Notes: generated from the letters alone by a model not told the origin. DNA of 64,000 nucleotides from Haladaptatus halobius (GCF_020618475.1 NZ_CP085336.1:806001-870000), one strand, 5' to 3'; shown: positions 53,667-63,743, counted from the stretch's first letter. Program-made: numbers and translations.

Positions 53667-56009
53667 ATGGACGCGCTCCGCGGCGACGACGGGCTCGATG
53701 CGGAGATTACGGACGAAACCGTCCGACTGGCCACCGAACTAGTCACGGACGGGTTACTCGACGCGGACGACGCAGACGACCTCGAACGAGCGTTCGACGC
53801 CGCTCTGGTCGGCGTGTTTCGCGCTCTCGTCGCGGAGTTCGCGGCGGCGCGAGGGCGGAGTGAACCGCCGTTCGCCGTTGGGCCGGAACTCGAAGCGGAG
53901 CGAAAGCGACTCGATTCGCTGTCGTTGGCGACGGAGGCGCGGCTCTCGTCGCTGGTTGCCGATATCGATTTGGAACCCCTCTCGACCCGTCACATCGGCG
54001 GGATGTACGAGCGGCTACTCGACCGCGAGCCGGCCGCGACCGACGACGGGGTTCAACTCGTCGACGCGCCGACGCGCCGGGCGGCGGTCGGCGCGTACTA
54101 CACGCCGGAAGACGTGGTCGAGTATGCCGTCTCGCAGGCGCTCGACGGGGCGGGGGACGCGCGGGTGCTCGACCCCGCGATGGGGAGCGGTCATTTTCTC
54201 GTCCGTGCCATCGACCGACTCGCGGAGTCGCGCGACGAACCGGGGGGGAAAGCGCGAAGGTACGTCGCCGAGAACTCCGTCTTCGGCGTGGACGTAGACC
54301 CGCTGGCGGTAGAACTCGCCCGGTCGGCGGTGTGGCTGGAAACCGGCGTCTGGCCGGATGACAACCTCCGAGTCGGCGACGCGCTCGCCGGCGACGGGCC
54401 GGACGTGCTCCGAGGGAGGCGATTCGACGCGGTCGTTGGAAACCCGCCCTACGTTCGGAGCCGACACATCCCGACGGAGACGAAAACCGACCTCAAGGAG
54501 CGGTACGCCGCAGCGACGGGCGCGTTCGATCTCTACGTGCCGTTTCTGGAGCGGATGACGGAACTCGGCGACCGGGTGGCGTGCGTCGTCCCGAACAAGT
54601 GGACGACGGCGCAGTACGGGAGGACGCTCCGGAACCACCTTCTCGACCGACACCGACTGGTGGAACTGCTCGACGTGTCGGCGGTGTCGGTGTTCGCGGA
54701 CGCCAGCGTCTACCCGCTCGTCGTCACCGTCGAGACGGACGCGGGGCCGACCGAGACGATTCGCGTCCGGCGGGCCGACTCGCCGAGGGAGCTCCATCGG
54801 GCGACCGAGACGACGTTCTCGCGGTCGTTCGTGGACGAACTCGGCGACCGGGTGATTCCGGTCGGCATCGACCCCGCGTTCGTCCCCATCGCGGAGCGAC
54901 TTCGACGCGACCACGACGATTTCGGGGAACACGTCGGTCTGACCGAGGGAATCCACACCGGAAACGTGCGGGAGAAGCTCTTCGCGGACGACCCCGGCCC
55001 AGACTGCGAGAGACTCGTCTGCGGGGGTGACGTCTCGCGCTACGGATTGGAGTGGGACGACGAGTGGATACGGTTCGACCCGTCGCTCATCGGCGAGGGC
55101 GAATACGGCGGTCTGCGCGACCGGGGGGTCTTCGAGTGCGAGAAGCTGCTGCTTCGGGATATCAGCGACCGCCCGATGGCGACGTACGACGCGGACGGCT
55201 TCTACGCCCTCAACACGCTCTACAGCGTTCGCCCGCGTTCTCACTCCGACCTCCCGCTTCGATACCTCCTCGCGGTCATCAACTCGAGCGCGGCCGCCTG
55301 CTGGTTCCGGCAAGTGTACGGCGGCACGCACGTCAGCGGGGGGTACCTCCGGTTCAAACCGATGTTCGCAACGCAGTTGCCCGTCCCCGCCGGAACGAAC
55401 GAACGCGACGCGCTGGCCGCGCTGGCAACCCGAATGAGCGACCTCCGACGCGAACGAGACGACATCGTCGTCCGGCTTCCGGAAGCGGACGGACCGCTGT
55501 TCGGCGACCTCGCCGACTCGCTCGGCGATTCGATACTGACCGAGACGACGAGCGCGCGGGACGGACTCCGACTCGGAACGGTGTCGGTCGCGGAGCGAGG
55601 CGGAGAACTCGTCTTCGCGGCCACGGCGCGGTACCGACCCGGCGAGGGGGGAGGAAGGGAAATCGGAAACACCGATTCGTGGGGGTTCGTCGAGACCGAG
55701 TCGATTCCCGCGTTGGCGTTCGATGGCGACCAGGCGTGGCGCGACCTGCTCAGGTGGTACGTCCCGCGGGCGGTCGAAGGCGACGCGTTCCCCGACCGGG
55801 CGACGAAGACCATCTCGCTCCGCGACCGACTCGAATCGCTTCGCCTACCGTCGCCCGACGACGCCGAGGAGTTCGTCGATTCCTGCCGTCGCGCGGCTGA
55901 GCTAGACGAGAAACTGGCGCGAACGGACGCCGCCATCGACCGACTTGTCTATCGGGCCTACGGTCTCTCACCGGAGGAAATCGGGACGATAGAGCGATTG
56001 GTCGAGTGA
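53667..56009 (+). CDS. Eco57I-type N6-adenine DNA methyltransferase
   Basis: 780 residues. After a ~150-residue helical start comes AYYTPEDVVEYAV, SAM-binding DPAMGSGHF (169-177) and catalytic NPPY (259-262), the N6-adenine signature. The C-terminal half has a TaqI-like recognition region (GGTHVSGGYLRFKPMFATQLPVP). No PD-ExK or other nuclease motif was seen and no separate restriction gene is adjacent, so this is an orphan methylase or a type IIG relative lacking cleavage. It could methylate the host DNA for regulation. Confidence 0.85.
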   Translation: MDALRGDDGLDAEITDETVRLATELVTDGLLDADDADDLERAFDAALVGVFRALVAEFAAARGRSEPPFAVGPELEAERKRLDSLSLATEARLSSLVADIDLEPLSTRHIGGMYERLLDREPAATDDGVQLVDAPTRRAAVGAYYTPEDVVEYAVSQALDGAGDARVLDPAMGSGHFLVRAIDRLAESRDEPGGKARRYVAENSVFGVDVDPLAVELARSAVWLETGVWPDDNLRVGDALAGDGPDVLRGRRFDAVVGNPPYVRSRHIPTETKTDLKERYAAATGAFDLYVPFLERMTELGDRVACVVPNKWTTAQYGRTLRNHLLDRHRLVELLDVSAVSVFADASVYPLVVTVETDAGPTETIRVRRADSPRELHRATETTFSRSFVDELGDRVIPVGIDPAFVPIAERLRRDHDDFGEHVGLTEGIHTGNVREKLFADDPGPDCERLVCGGDVSRYGLEWDDEWIRFDPSLIGEGEYGGLRDRGVFECEKLLLRDISDRPMATYDADGFYALNTLYSVRPRSHSDLPLRYLLAVINSSAAACWFRQVYGGTHVSGGYLRFKPMFATQLPVPAGTNERDALAALATRMSDLRRERDDIVVRLPEADGPLFGDLADSLGDSILTETTSARDGLRLGTVSVAERGGELVFAATARYRPGEGGGREIGNTDSWGFVETESIPALAFDGDQAWRDLLRWYVPRAVEGDAFPDRATKTISLRDRLESLRLPSPDDAEEFVDSCRRAAELDEKLARTDAAIDRLVYRAYGLSPEEIGTIERLVE

Positions 56010-56040
56010 CCGGACAGGATGAAAAACGAGGACGACCAAG

Positions 56041-57090
56041 CTACGGGAGGTGGAACCGCCCGACGAGCGCGAAGGCGGCGAACGCGACCGCCCCGGCGAG
56101 GATGGGGGTGGCGAACCACGTGGAGACGACGCGCCTCGTGACGCCATCGTCGTAGAGTTGTAACTTGCCATCTTCCCGCCTGTTGCACTCGTCGGCAGAA
56201 CCGGAACGAAGCGCCGAACCAAACGTAACGCGGCGACTGGCCCGACCCCAGCCGAGTCCGATGACGCACATCGTCGTCGTCACCGCCAGACTCGCAGGGA
56301 TGCCGGCCCAGCTGAGACCGGTGATGATGGTGGCAGAGACGACTTCCACGACGAGCGCGGCTTCGACCGGCAGATCCGTGATCTCGTTTCCGACCGTCTT
56401 CATCGTTCGAGGGCCGAGCAGGAACGCTCCGACGCCGATGGCGAGGCCGCCGACTGCGACGCCGGAGTTCATCGCCAGTCGACCGGAGCCGACGAGGGGC
56501 GCGACCGCGTTCGCCACGTTGCTCGCCCCGGCGGAGAAGGCCATGTAGCACCCGACGACGATGACGACCGTCCGTCCCAGTTTCGCCCGACGGTTCGATT
56601 CGAGCGCCAGCCACGAGACGAGCGAATTGTAGAGGTACCGCCCGACGACCGCCGAGACCCAGAACGCGGCGACCGCGGAGACGAACCACCACGTCACGAC
56701 GACGCCGACGACCGACCAGTCGAGAACGCCGAGGGCGGCACCCATCCCGACGACGGCACCGACCGCCGTTTCACTCGTGCTGACGGAGACGCGGAGCACG
56801 TTGCCGAGCAGGATGCCGAGACCGGTGAACAGTAGGATACCGATGGAGGCGCCGAGCGTGAAATGTTCGGGCGCGACGAACTCGCCGCCGAGCGTCTCGA
56901 CGACGTGCGTACCGAGCGTCGCTCCCCCGAGCAAGACGAAGATGGCCATCAGCGCGGAGGCGCGACGCATGGAAAGCGCGTCGCTCCCCGTCGCGGGGCC
57001 GAACGCGACCCCCGTCGAAGAGCCGCCGACGTTTACACCGACGAAGATCGCGGTGACGATGCCGACCGCGAGAAGAACGGAAAGCGCCAT
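56041..57090 (-). CDS. PiT family inorganic phosphate transporter
   Basis: 349 residues from ATG 57090. Two homologous halves each carry a GANDxxN-like signature; in the second half SAGASNVANAVAPL is clear, in the first the GVNVGGSSTGVAFGP segment is divergent. About ten helices are seen. PiT proteins carry phosphate with Na+ or H+. It is divergent from the SLC13 gene, with an AT-rich gap between. Confidence 0.85.
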   Translation of the reverse strand: MALSVLLAVGIVTAIFVGVNVGGSSTGVAFGPATGSDALSMRRASALMAIFVLLGGATLGTHVVETLGGEFVAPEHFTLGASIGILLFTGLGILLGNVLRVSVSTSETAVGAVVGMGAALGVLDWSVVGVVVTWWFVSAVAAFWVSAVVGRYLYNSLVSWLALESNRRAKLGRTVVIVVGCYMAFSAGASNVANAVAPLVGSGRLAMNSGVAVGGLAIGVGAFLLGPRTMKTVGNEITDLPVEAALVVEVVSATIITGLSWAGIPASLAVTTTMCVIGLGWGRASRRVTFGSALRSGSADECNRREDGKLQLYDDGVTRRVVSTWFATPILAGAVAFAAFALVGRFHLP

Positions 57091-57219
57091 GCTATGATTT
57101 ACTCGAAAGCACTTGAAATATTTTTCTAATCTATTAGTACACGCATCCATAACTTATTGAAACGTTTTTACGCGAGTCGTCTGGAAACCTTTTTCCGAGG
57201 TACCTCCGTATTTTCGGGC

Positions 57220-59049
57220 ATGTTGCAGGCCGGGATGACGGGCGTGACGACGGATATGCTGGTAGTGTTCGCCGTCGTCGTGCTCGCGCTCGTGCTCTTT
57301 GCGACCGAGTTGTTGCCCGTGGACGTGACGGTAATTCTGGTGATGGTTACGCTGATGGTGTTGGAACCGTGGACCGGAATCGACACGGTAGAAGGAATTT
57401 CGGGATTCTCGAACGAGGCGACCATCACGGTGCTGGCGATGCTCATCCTGAGTTCGGGCGTCAGCCAGACCGGGGTCGTCCAGCTTCTGGGGAGCAGACT
57501 GACGAGGTTCGCGGGCACCGACCTCCGGAAGCAGTTGTTCGCCACCATCGGCGTCGCCGGCCCGGCCTCCGGTTTCGTGAACAATACCCCCGTCGTGGCG
57601 ATCCTCGTTCCCGTCATCACCGACCTCGCGCACGAGGGGAGAACGTCCCCGTCGAAACTGCTCATCCCGCTCTCCTACGCCTCGATGCTCGGCGGGATGC
57701 TCACGCTCATCGGCACCTCGACCAACATCCTCGCCAGCAACGTAGCGGGGCGACTCGCCGACGAGCACCCCTCGCTTCACGCCTTCTCGATGTTCGAGTT
57801 CACCGGCCTCGGACTCATCGTCCTCGTTACCGGGAGCCTCTATCTCCTGCTCGTCGGTCATCGACTCCTGCCGGAACGCGTGCCGCCGCAGGAAGATTAC
57901 ATCGAAGAGTACGAGATGGAAGATTACCTCACCGAGGTGCGAGTCGAAGACGGCTCGCCGTTCGTCGGCAAGACGGCCGAAGAAGCCATCGACGGGGCGA
58001 TCTTCGACGCGGACATCCTCCAGATCGTCCGCGACGACGAGACGTTCATCGAGCCCCTCGGCCAGAAGACCATCCGAGTGGGCGACGTGCTCAAACTCTG
58101 AACCGACCGTTCGACCCTCCGTTCGCTCGTGACGCTGGACGAGTTGACGCTCGTCGGAACGCCGACGACGGAAGCGGAGATGCGGCCCGGCGAGGAGCAG
58201 ACGCTGGTCGAGGTGGTCGTCCCGTCCGGTTCCACGCTCGTCGGCGAGACGCTGGAGAGTTCGACGTTCCGCGAGCGGTACGACGCCACCGTCCTCGCCT
58301 TTCGAAGCCACGGGGAACTTATCCACGACCGACTCGACCAGGTGACGATTCGCGTCGGCGACACCCTGCTCGTGCAGGCGTCCGCGAACAGCATCGACCG
58401 CCTCTCCGCGAACCGGGATTTCATCGTCGCGCACGAGGCGTCCGACCCCGACTACCGAACCGACAAGATTCCGGCGGCGATCGCCATCGTCTTCGGCGTG
58501 GTCGCGCTCGCCGCGCTCGGCGTCTTCCCCATCCTCGTGACGGCGCTCGGCGGCGTGGTGGCGATGGTCGCAACCGGAGTGTTGCGACCCACCGAACTGT
58601 ACGACTCGGTGGAGTGGAACGTCATCTTCCTGCTCGCGGGCGTCATCCCGCTCGGCATCGCGCTCGAACAGTCTGGCGGGGCGGAACTGCTCGGCGGTCT
58701 CGTCGCCGCCAGCGCGGATTTCCTCCCCCTCATCGCCGTGCTCTGGGTGTTCTACATCGCCACCGGCCTCATCACCGAAGTCATCAGCAACAACGCCAGC
58801 GTCGTCCTCATGATTCCCGTCGCCATCGAGGCGGCGATTCGCATCGGCGCGAACCCCTTCGTGTTCGTCCTCGCGGTGACGTTCGCCGCCTCGACGTCGT
58901 TCCTCGGACCGGTCGGCTACCAGACCAACCTATTCGTCTACGGACCGGGCGGGTACAAGTTCACTGACTACTTCCGAATTGGCGCGCCACTCCAGTTGCT
59001 TCTCTCGGTCGTGACGGTTGCGGGAATCGTCTCGTTCTGGGGGCTCTGA
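57220..59049 (+). pseudogene. SLC13-type transporter with RCK-C domains, in-frame TGA
   Basis: 610 codons in one frame from ATG 57220. The first half has membrane helices (TDMLVVFAVVVLALVLFATE, VNNTPVVAILVP, GTSTNILASN) and an RCK-C regulatory domain ending IRVGDVLKL. Codon 294 is TGA (58099-58101); the same frame continues TDRSTLRSLVTLDELTL, a second RCK-C domain and the remaining helices, NNASVVLMIPVAIE and QTNLFVYGPGG. A C-to-T change of CGA (Arg) would explain the stop. Members move anions such as sulfate or dicarboxylates with Na+. Both halves are needed for transport. Confidence 0.85.
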
Positions 59050-59227
59050 AGGGACATAATCCGCGTAAGATATTAACAGATGAGTGTCCTACTACTCCTA
59101 TCGCTCGGTGACATTCGACTCCCGAGGCGCCGGATATGATGGGGAAGCGAGAACGCGGTGGACGACAAGTTCGAGGGGGACGGAAGGTACGAGGGGGACG
59201 GCGACGGTCACCGACCGGGGAGGGGAG

Positions 59228-60295
59228 ATGAAAATTGGACTCGAAGCGGAATACTGGGTCGTCGACGAATTGGGAGAACTAGCGACCGACACGGGCGACA
59301 TCGCCGAGGTGAGCGAGCACGTCGTTCCCGAGTTCGTCGCGCCGCTGATAGAGGTGCAGACGCCGCCCGTCTCGAACACGGATGAACTCCGCCGCGAGTT
59401 CGGGTCGGTACTGCGAACCGTCTGCGACGCGGCGGACGAACGCGGCCTATCGCTGGTTCCGCTCGGAACGCCGCTGGCCCGCGAATCGCTTCCCGTCACC
59501 AGCGAACGCGGGCGGCTGCTGGAACGGATGTACGGGGACGACATGGCGTACGCGAAGAACTGCGCGGGGACGCACGTCCACTTCGACCGGGGGAACGTCG
59601 TTCGGCAGTTGAACCTGCTCACGGCGCTCGACCCGGCGCTCGCGCTCGTCTCCTCGTCACCGTACTTCGACGGGAGCAAACTGGCGAGTTCCTCCCGCGC
59701 CGCGGTGTATCGCTACGAGTCGCACTCGACGTTCGCGCGCTATCGCGACCTCTGGGATTACGCCGAGAGCGAAGACCAGTGGGAAGAGCGCATCGACGAG
59801 CAGTATTTCGTCCTCCAACTCATCGCGCGGGAGCGCGGCATCGACACGGGGACGTTCTCCCGATATTTCAAGCGCGAAGACGCGGTGCTGACGCCGGTTC
59901 GCCTGCGCCACCGGTCGCCGACGGTCGAGTGGCGCGCGCCCGACACCGCGCTTCCGAGTCAGATCCTCCGCCTCGTGAGCGACGTCGCGAACCTCCTACA
60001 GCAGACGGAGTACAAAGACGTCGTCGTCGGGGAGACGGGCGTGCGGACGGAGAAGATAGGAATCCCGCCGTTTCCAGAGGTACGCGAACTCAGCACCGCG
60101 GCCATCAACGAGGGACTCGGGTCGCTTCGCGTGCAGGATTACCTGACGACGATGGGGTTCGACACGACGCGCTACCACCCGATATCCGACCGCATCGAAC
60201 ATGGATGGACGCTTCCGCGCGAGGAGGCGCTTCGGATAAGACGCGAGTACGCCGACCGACTGGTCGAGGAAGTGGCGGAGTTGACCGGAAGCTAG
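59228..60295 (+). CDS. gshA: glutamate-cysteine ligase
   Basis: 355 residues from ATG 59228; the upstream frame is Arg/Thr-rich and not protein-like, and a GGGGAGG stretch stands just before this ATG. Family signs: MKIGLEAEYWVVDE, HVVPEFVAPLIEVQTPP (Glu metal ligands), AYAKNCAGTHVHFD and TVEWRAPDT. It joins glutamate and cysteine with ATP; haloarchaea use gamma-glutamylcysteine as a main thiol instead of glutathione. Its stop overlaps the convergent broken gene. Confidence 0.92.
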   Translation: MKIGLEAEYWVVDELGELATDTGDIAEVSEHVVPEFVAPLIEVQTPPVSNTDELRREFGSVLRTVCDAADERGLSLVPLGTPLARESLPVTSERGRLLERMYGDDMAYAKNCAGTHVHFDRGNVVRQLNLLTALDPALALVSSSPYFDGSKLASSSRAAVYRYESHSTFARYRDLWDYAESEDQWEERIDEQYFVLQLIARERGIDTGTFSRYFKREDAVLTPVRLRHRSPTVEWRAPDTALPSQILRLVSDVANLLQQTEYKDVVVGETGVRTEKIGIPPFPEVRELSTAAINEGLGSLRVQDYLTTMGFDTTRYHPISDRIEHGWTLPREEALRIRREYADRLVEEVAELTGS

Positions 60296-60729
60296 TTCGT
60301 CCGCGAGCGGAATCCGCTGACCACGTCGAGCCACGAGACGAAGACGCCGATGAGCGCGGTTATCGTCCCGCCGAACAGGGTCGCCATGCGCTCGGTGATG
60401 TGCTCCCATTTGGAGATTTCGAGCGCGTAGACGGCGTCGTCGGTGATGACGAACGAGTGGGCGTCCAACTGCGACGGGGGCTTCTCGGGGAACCGATACG
60501 AACCGCCGAGCTTCGCGCGCCCGAAGGCGACGCGCGCCTCGAGTGCGAGATCGCCGTACTCCATCGACGCGGAGCGCACGCCGGGTTCGTTCTCGTTCAC
60601 CCGCTCGACCGAGAACGTGTACGTCGTGTCACCCTAGGGCGACTGGAGGAGGGCGTAGCCGGTGAGCGAGAGTCCGGCGACGAGCATGAGGGTTGCGAGC
60701 ACCTAGATGAGTAGTCCGTCTATCCGCAT
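60292..60729 (-). pseudogene. membrane protein with two in-frame TAG codons
   Basis: One frame of 146 codons from ATG 60729: MRIDGLLI, TAG (60703-60705), VLATLMLVAGLSLTGYALLQ, TAG (60634-60636), then GDTTYTFSVERVNENEPG and a soluble domain ending in a hydrophobic helix (MATLFGGTITALIGVFVSWL). Both TAG codons sit where Trp would suit the context (membrane helix and PWGD-like turn), and each needs only a TGG-to-TAG change. Without them it would be an anchored protein with a ~60-residue external part. Function unknown. Confidence 0.65.
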
Positions 60730-60827
60730 TCGACGTTCATCTTCGAGTAGCGTGGCGACTTAAAGCATTTGCATCGAACTGTCGGCGAAAGAAAACCATC
60801 GGGAGCGATGGTCGAAAGCCGTCTCGG

Positions 60828-61025
60828 CTATTGGCGGGAGGGCAGTACGTCCTCTACCGGATAAAGGTCTTCTCGGATGCCCTCCCCGTCGCAGTCGTCG
60901 TTCGGGCATCGATATCGCCAACCGTCGTCGGTCGCAGTGTCGGCGTCGAAACGTTCCCCGCACTCCCGGCAGAAGAGTCGGTCTACGTCGGACGCACGCT
61001 CCCGACTTGCAAGTTCAGGCTGCAT
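60828..61025 (-). CDS. small zinc-finger protein
   Basis: 65 residues from ATG 61025: MQPELASRERASDVDRLFCR, then ECGERFDADTATDDGWRYRC and PNDDCDGEGIR. Four Cys (CxxC and CxxxxC) form a zinc ribbon. A TATA-like sequence (61044-61051, minus strand) about 20-25 bases before the ATG suggests a leaderless transcript. Role unknown. Confidence 0.75.
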   Translation of the reverse strand: MQPELASRERASDVDRLFCRECGERFDADTATDDGWRYRCPNDDCDGEGIREDLYPVEDVLPSRQ

Positions 61026-61142
61026 ACCCTATGATTCACAGTCATCCATAAAAGAACCTCCGCTTTTACCGGTGACACGCACGACACTGGGTTACCTCCA
61101 AGTTAGCGAGTAATTTAGTGGTCGGCGTTCGTCGTCCCGTCC

Positions 61143-61418
61143 ATGAAAGAGCAGACGCTGGCGAGCCTTTGCGAGCTACCCCCGAGTGCGAAGCTCGTCT
61201 TCAAAGTTCTGGAGTACGACGGTTCTCACACGCAAAAGGAGATTGTCCAACGGTCGCGGCTCTCTGCGCGGACAGTCAGGAGCGCGCTGGACAACTTGAC
61301 GGATATCGGTGCCGTCAAAGAGGAGGTGTACATCCCGGACGCTCGCCAGCGCCTCTACCGGCTGGACGAGACGCGCGACTGGGAGCAGGTGCGCTGTCTC
61401 GAAGAAGCGCCGGTGTGA
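61143..61418 (+). CDS. MarR-type small regulator
   Basis: 91 residues. SAKLVFKVLEYDGSHTQKEI then SRLSARTVRSALDNLTDIGAV is the winged helix-turn-helix; VYIPDARQRLYRL forms the wing. Haloarchaeal genomes have many such one-domain regulators. The zinc-finger gene is divergent upstream; the membrane protein is convergent downstream. Confidence 0.85.
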   Translation: MKEQTLASLCELPPSAKLVFKVLEYDGSHTQKEIVQRSRLSARTVRSALDNLTDIGAVKEEVYIPDARQRLYRLDETRDWEQVRCLEEAPV

Positions 61419-61426
61419 GACGCCTC

Positions 61427-61657
61427 CTACGCCCGGTTTTCGACCGACCGCCACCAGCTCGGCTCGTCGCCGGTCAGCAAGTAGAGCCCGGTTCCGAGGA
61501 GCGCGAGCGGAACCACGGCGATGCAGAACCACTCGACGAAACCGGTATCGGCGGTCGCCGCACCGGCGATGAGGAAGAACGCGATAACGGGAGTAGCCAG
61601 CAGGAGGAGGACGATGAGGACGATTCGGGGAAGGTCGAGACCGGTCGAGGAACCCAT
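61427..61657 (-). CDS. small two-span membrane protein
   Basis: 76 residues from ATG 61657. The helices are IVLIVLLLLATPVIAFFLIAG and FVEWFCIAVVPLALLGTGLYLL; the tail is WWRSVENRA. The start was chosen because a TATA-like element (about 61684-61690, minus strand) lies about 27 bases before it. The gene ends eight bases from the MarR-type gene, converging. No function recognised. Confidence 0.65.
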   Translation of the reverse strand: MGSSTGLDLPRIVLIVLLLLATPVIAFFLIAGAATADTGFVEWFCIAVVPLALLGTGLYLLTGDEPSWWRSVENRA

Positions 61658-61807
61658 ACCTAAAATAGACATTCCGTTTATCATATAAGTGCCGAGAGTA
61701 TCGACGCCAGCGTACCCGACCGAGACGCAAAGCGTCACGCTAGAACGAGATTGAAATGGTACGCGAACGAGAGGAGCGTTGATGTGTCCGCGAAGGTATC
61801 ATATCGT

Positions 61808-61997
61808 ATGAACGTTCGATTGGTGAAAACGCCCCTGTTCGTCGACTTCGGTTCGCTCTTCGTTAGCGTCGGCGCGCTCGTACTATCCAAGTTCGACACC
61901 GTCTCGGCTCCGTACGGCCAGCGAGTCATTCGTGATGGCCGGTATCATCTCCGTCACGCTCGGTCTCGGCTTTCTCTTCCTTCTCTTCGACCGCTGA
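61808..61997 (+). pseudogene. small membrane protein with a frameshift
   Basis: ATG 61808 reads MNVRLVKTPLFVDFGSLF, a hydrophobic stretch VSVGALVLSKFDTVS, and then turns basic and unlike protein. The neighbouring frame from about 61905 gives SESFVMAGIISVTLGLGFLFLL and ends FDR, a second membrane helix, with TGA at 61995-61997. One indel near 61898-61910 would join them into a two-span protein of about 62 residues, similar in size to its neighbour. Function unknown. Confidence 0.6.
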
Positions 61998-62009
61998 CCG
62001 GGCGACACC

Positions 62010-63068
62010 TTAACTCGAGAACTCCACGACTTCGATTCCGGTCGTCTCGAACTCGCTCATTGCGGCGAGGCGGGCGGGCACGTCCGCCAGCGACACCGTC
62101 TTCGTCACGAGTTTCTCGGGCGAGAGCGCCCCGCGTTCGAGCATCCGGAGGAGTTCGCCGTACCGCGAGGGCGGCATTCCGCGCGAACCGATGAAGGTGA
62201 TCTCGCGCATCGTCATCGCGTCCGTAGGGAGGGAAACCTCACCCCGTTCCTCGTCGGTCGTCAGTCCGAGTTGGACGTGCTGGCCCTGGCGGCGGAGGCA
62301 GTCGACGGAGTTTCGGCAGGTTTCGGCGATGCCGAGCGCGTCGACGGAGACGTGCGCCCCGCCGACTCGGGTGCGAATCGTCGCGGGTACGTCCTCTCCC
62401 CGGGCGTCTATCGTCTCGTCCGCGCCGAGTTCCCGCGCCCGGTCTAGTTTCGCGTCGTCCACGTCGACCGCCACGACGTTCGCGCCGAGGGCGTCCGCGA
62501 CGTGAACCGCCGACAGGCCGACGCCGCCGCAGCCGTGAACCGCGACCCAGTCGCCCGGCGTCAGGTCGGCGCGATGGGCGAGCGCGTGGTACGCCGTCAC
62601 GAACCGACAGCCGAGCCCGGCCATCTCCACCGGCGAGACGCCGTCGGGGAGGTGCACCGCGTTGTAGTCGGCATAGGGAACGTGAACCCGCTCGGCGAAC
62701 GCGCCGGGGGCGGCCTCCTCGAAGCCGAGAGCAATGCCGTTCTCGCAGACGTTGCCGTGACCGTTCCGACAGTATCCGCAGTGCCCGCGTCCGAGGTTGA
62801 ACGGAACTGCGATTCGGTCGCTCTCCCGGACGCTCTCGACCCGCTCCCCGACCGCCGCGACACGTCCAGCGGGTTCGTGGCCGAGAATCTGCCCGACGGG
62901 AACTTGGTCGTCCGCCCACTCGCCGTGGCCCTGCCACGCGTGCCAGTCGCTTCGGCAGATTCCGCACGCCTCGGTTTCGACGACGACGCCGTGCTCCGCC
63001 GGGTCGGGTTCCGATACCTCCTCGATAGCCAGCGGTTCGCCGTAGGCTTTCAGGACTGCGGCTTTCAT
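62010..63068 (-). CDS. zinc-dependent alcohol dehydrogenase
   Basis: 352 residues. Catalytic zinc ligands: Cys in ACGICRSDWHAW and GHEPAGRV; structural zinc Cys in CGYCRNGHGNVC. The nucleotide site is GCGGVGLSAVHVA, with an Asp (VDVDDAKL) ahead suggesting NAD+. It oxidises an alcohol or reduces an aldehyde; substrate unknown. It is convergent with the small membrane protein. Confidence 0.92.
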   Translation of the reverse strand: MKAAVLKAYGEPLAIEEVSEPDPAEHGVVVETEACGICRSDWHAWQGHGEWADDQVPVGQILGHEPAGRVAAVGERVESVRESDRIAVPFNLGRGHCGYCRNGHGNVCENGIALGFEEAAPGAFAERVHVPYADYNAVHLPDGVSPVEMAGLGCRFVTAYHALAHRADLTPGDWVAVHGCGGVGLSAVHVADALGANVVAVDVDDAKLDRARELGADETIDARGEDVPATIRTRVGGAHVSVDALGIAETCRNSVDCLRRQGQHVQLGLTTDEERGEVSLPTDAMTMREITFIGSRGMPPSRYGELLRMLERGALSPEKLVTKTVSLADVPARLAAMSEFETTGIEVVEFSS

Positions 63069-63209
63069 ACCGGAACGAGGCGCGTGAGTGGCTTAAAACG
63101 GCGGGGAGCGGCAAGCGTCGTTTTCGAAATCAGTTTCCGGGTGGGTTACAGTCCGACGTCTGCCAGATGGAAATCCGCGAATGTCGTTCGACGATACCTC
63201 TAACCTCTA

Positions 63210-63580
63210 TCAAAACCCGATACAATCGGAGTTGTAATCGCTGAAATCGGGTTTCCGCCGCCGTTCCTCCGGCTTGTCGTCCCGCGACGCGTAGATGACG
63301 TCGGCACCTCGCTCGGTCGGATATCCCTCGAACTCACCCTCGAAAGGAGCGTCCGGGTCACCGGCTTTCAGCCGAGGCGACTCGCAGGAGACCGATTTAC
63401 CGCCTCTTCGGAGGAGCTCGTGGGCGGTGTGCGGTTCGTCGTCGAAATTTGTGACTTCGAAGTCCACGATTCGCGGTCGTCGGGGGGTCGACTAGAAGCG
63501 AGACCAGAACATCCGGATACTGCGGAAACGCGCGTCGCACCGCCGAGCCGAAGAACCATGCGACGAGAGAGCGATGACAT
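63210..63580 (-). pseudogene. lipoprotein with a one-base frameshift, related to 2713-3129
   Basis: ATG 63580 reads MSSLSRRMVLRLGGATRVSA, a Tat-like signal, and then VSGCSGL with a lipobox Cys. It meets a run of six G (63481-63486; C6 on the coding strand); a seventh would join it to the next frame, RIVDFEVTNFDDEPHT onward, ending SDYNSDCIGF. The DDEPHT motif and the terminal Cys are shared with the intact lipoprotein at 2713-3129, so the two are paralogues. Predicted surface lipoprotein, function unknown. Confidence 0.7.
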
Positions 63581-63743
63581 ATGATATATTGTTACCATCA
63601 CGTTTTAATTATAAATACTCCTCCGGAAATAGTGGTATCCGCCAGCGAATTAATTCGACGTTCATAGGACGGGAAACAGACGATTTCGGCGCAACTGTTT
63701 TTGTGGCTGGCGAACGAGAACATTAGTTACGGGGAATGGGGAT

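Noticed and set aside
53667..57090. BREX, DISARM or other phage-defence island around the methyltransferase
   Set aside because: No helicase, phosphatase, protease or nuclease genes of those systems are adjacent; neighbours are a small regulator pair and a phosphate transporter.
60634..60705. Recoding of TAG as an amino acid (for example pyrrolysine)
   Set aside because: TAG ends normal genes in this window (nrdB, gshA, subunit IV-like), no recoding signals were seen, and haloarchaea generally lack pyrrolysine genes as far as known.
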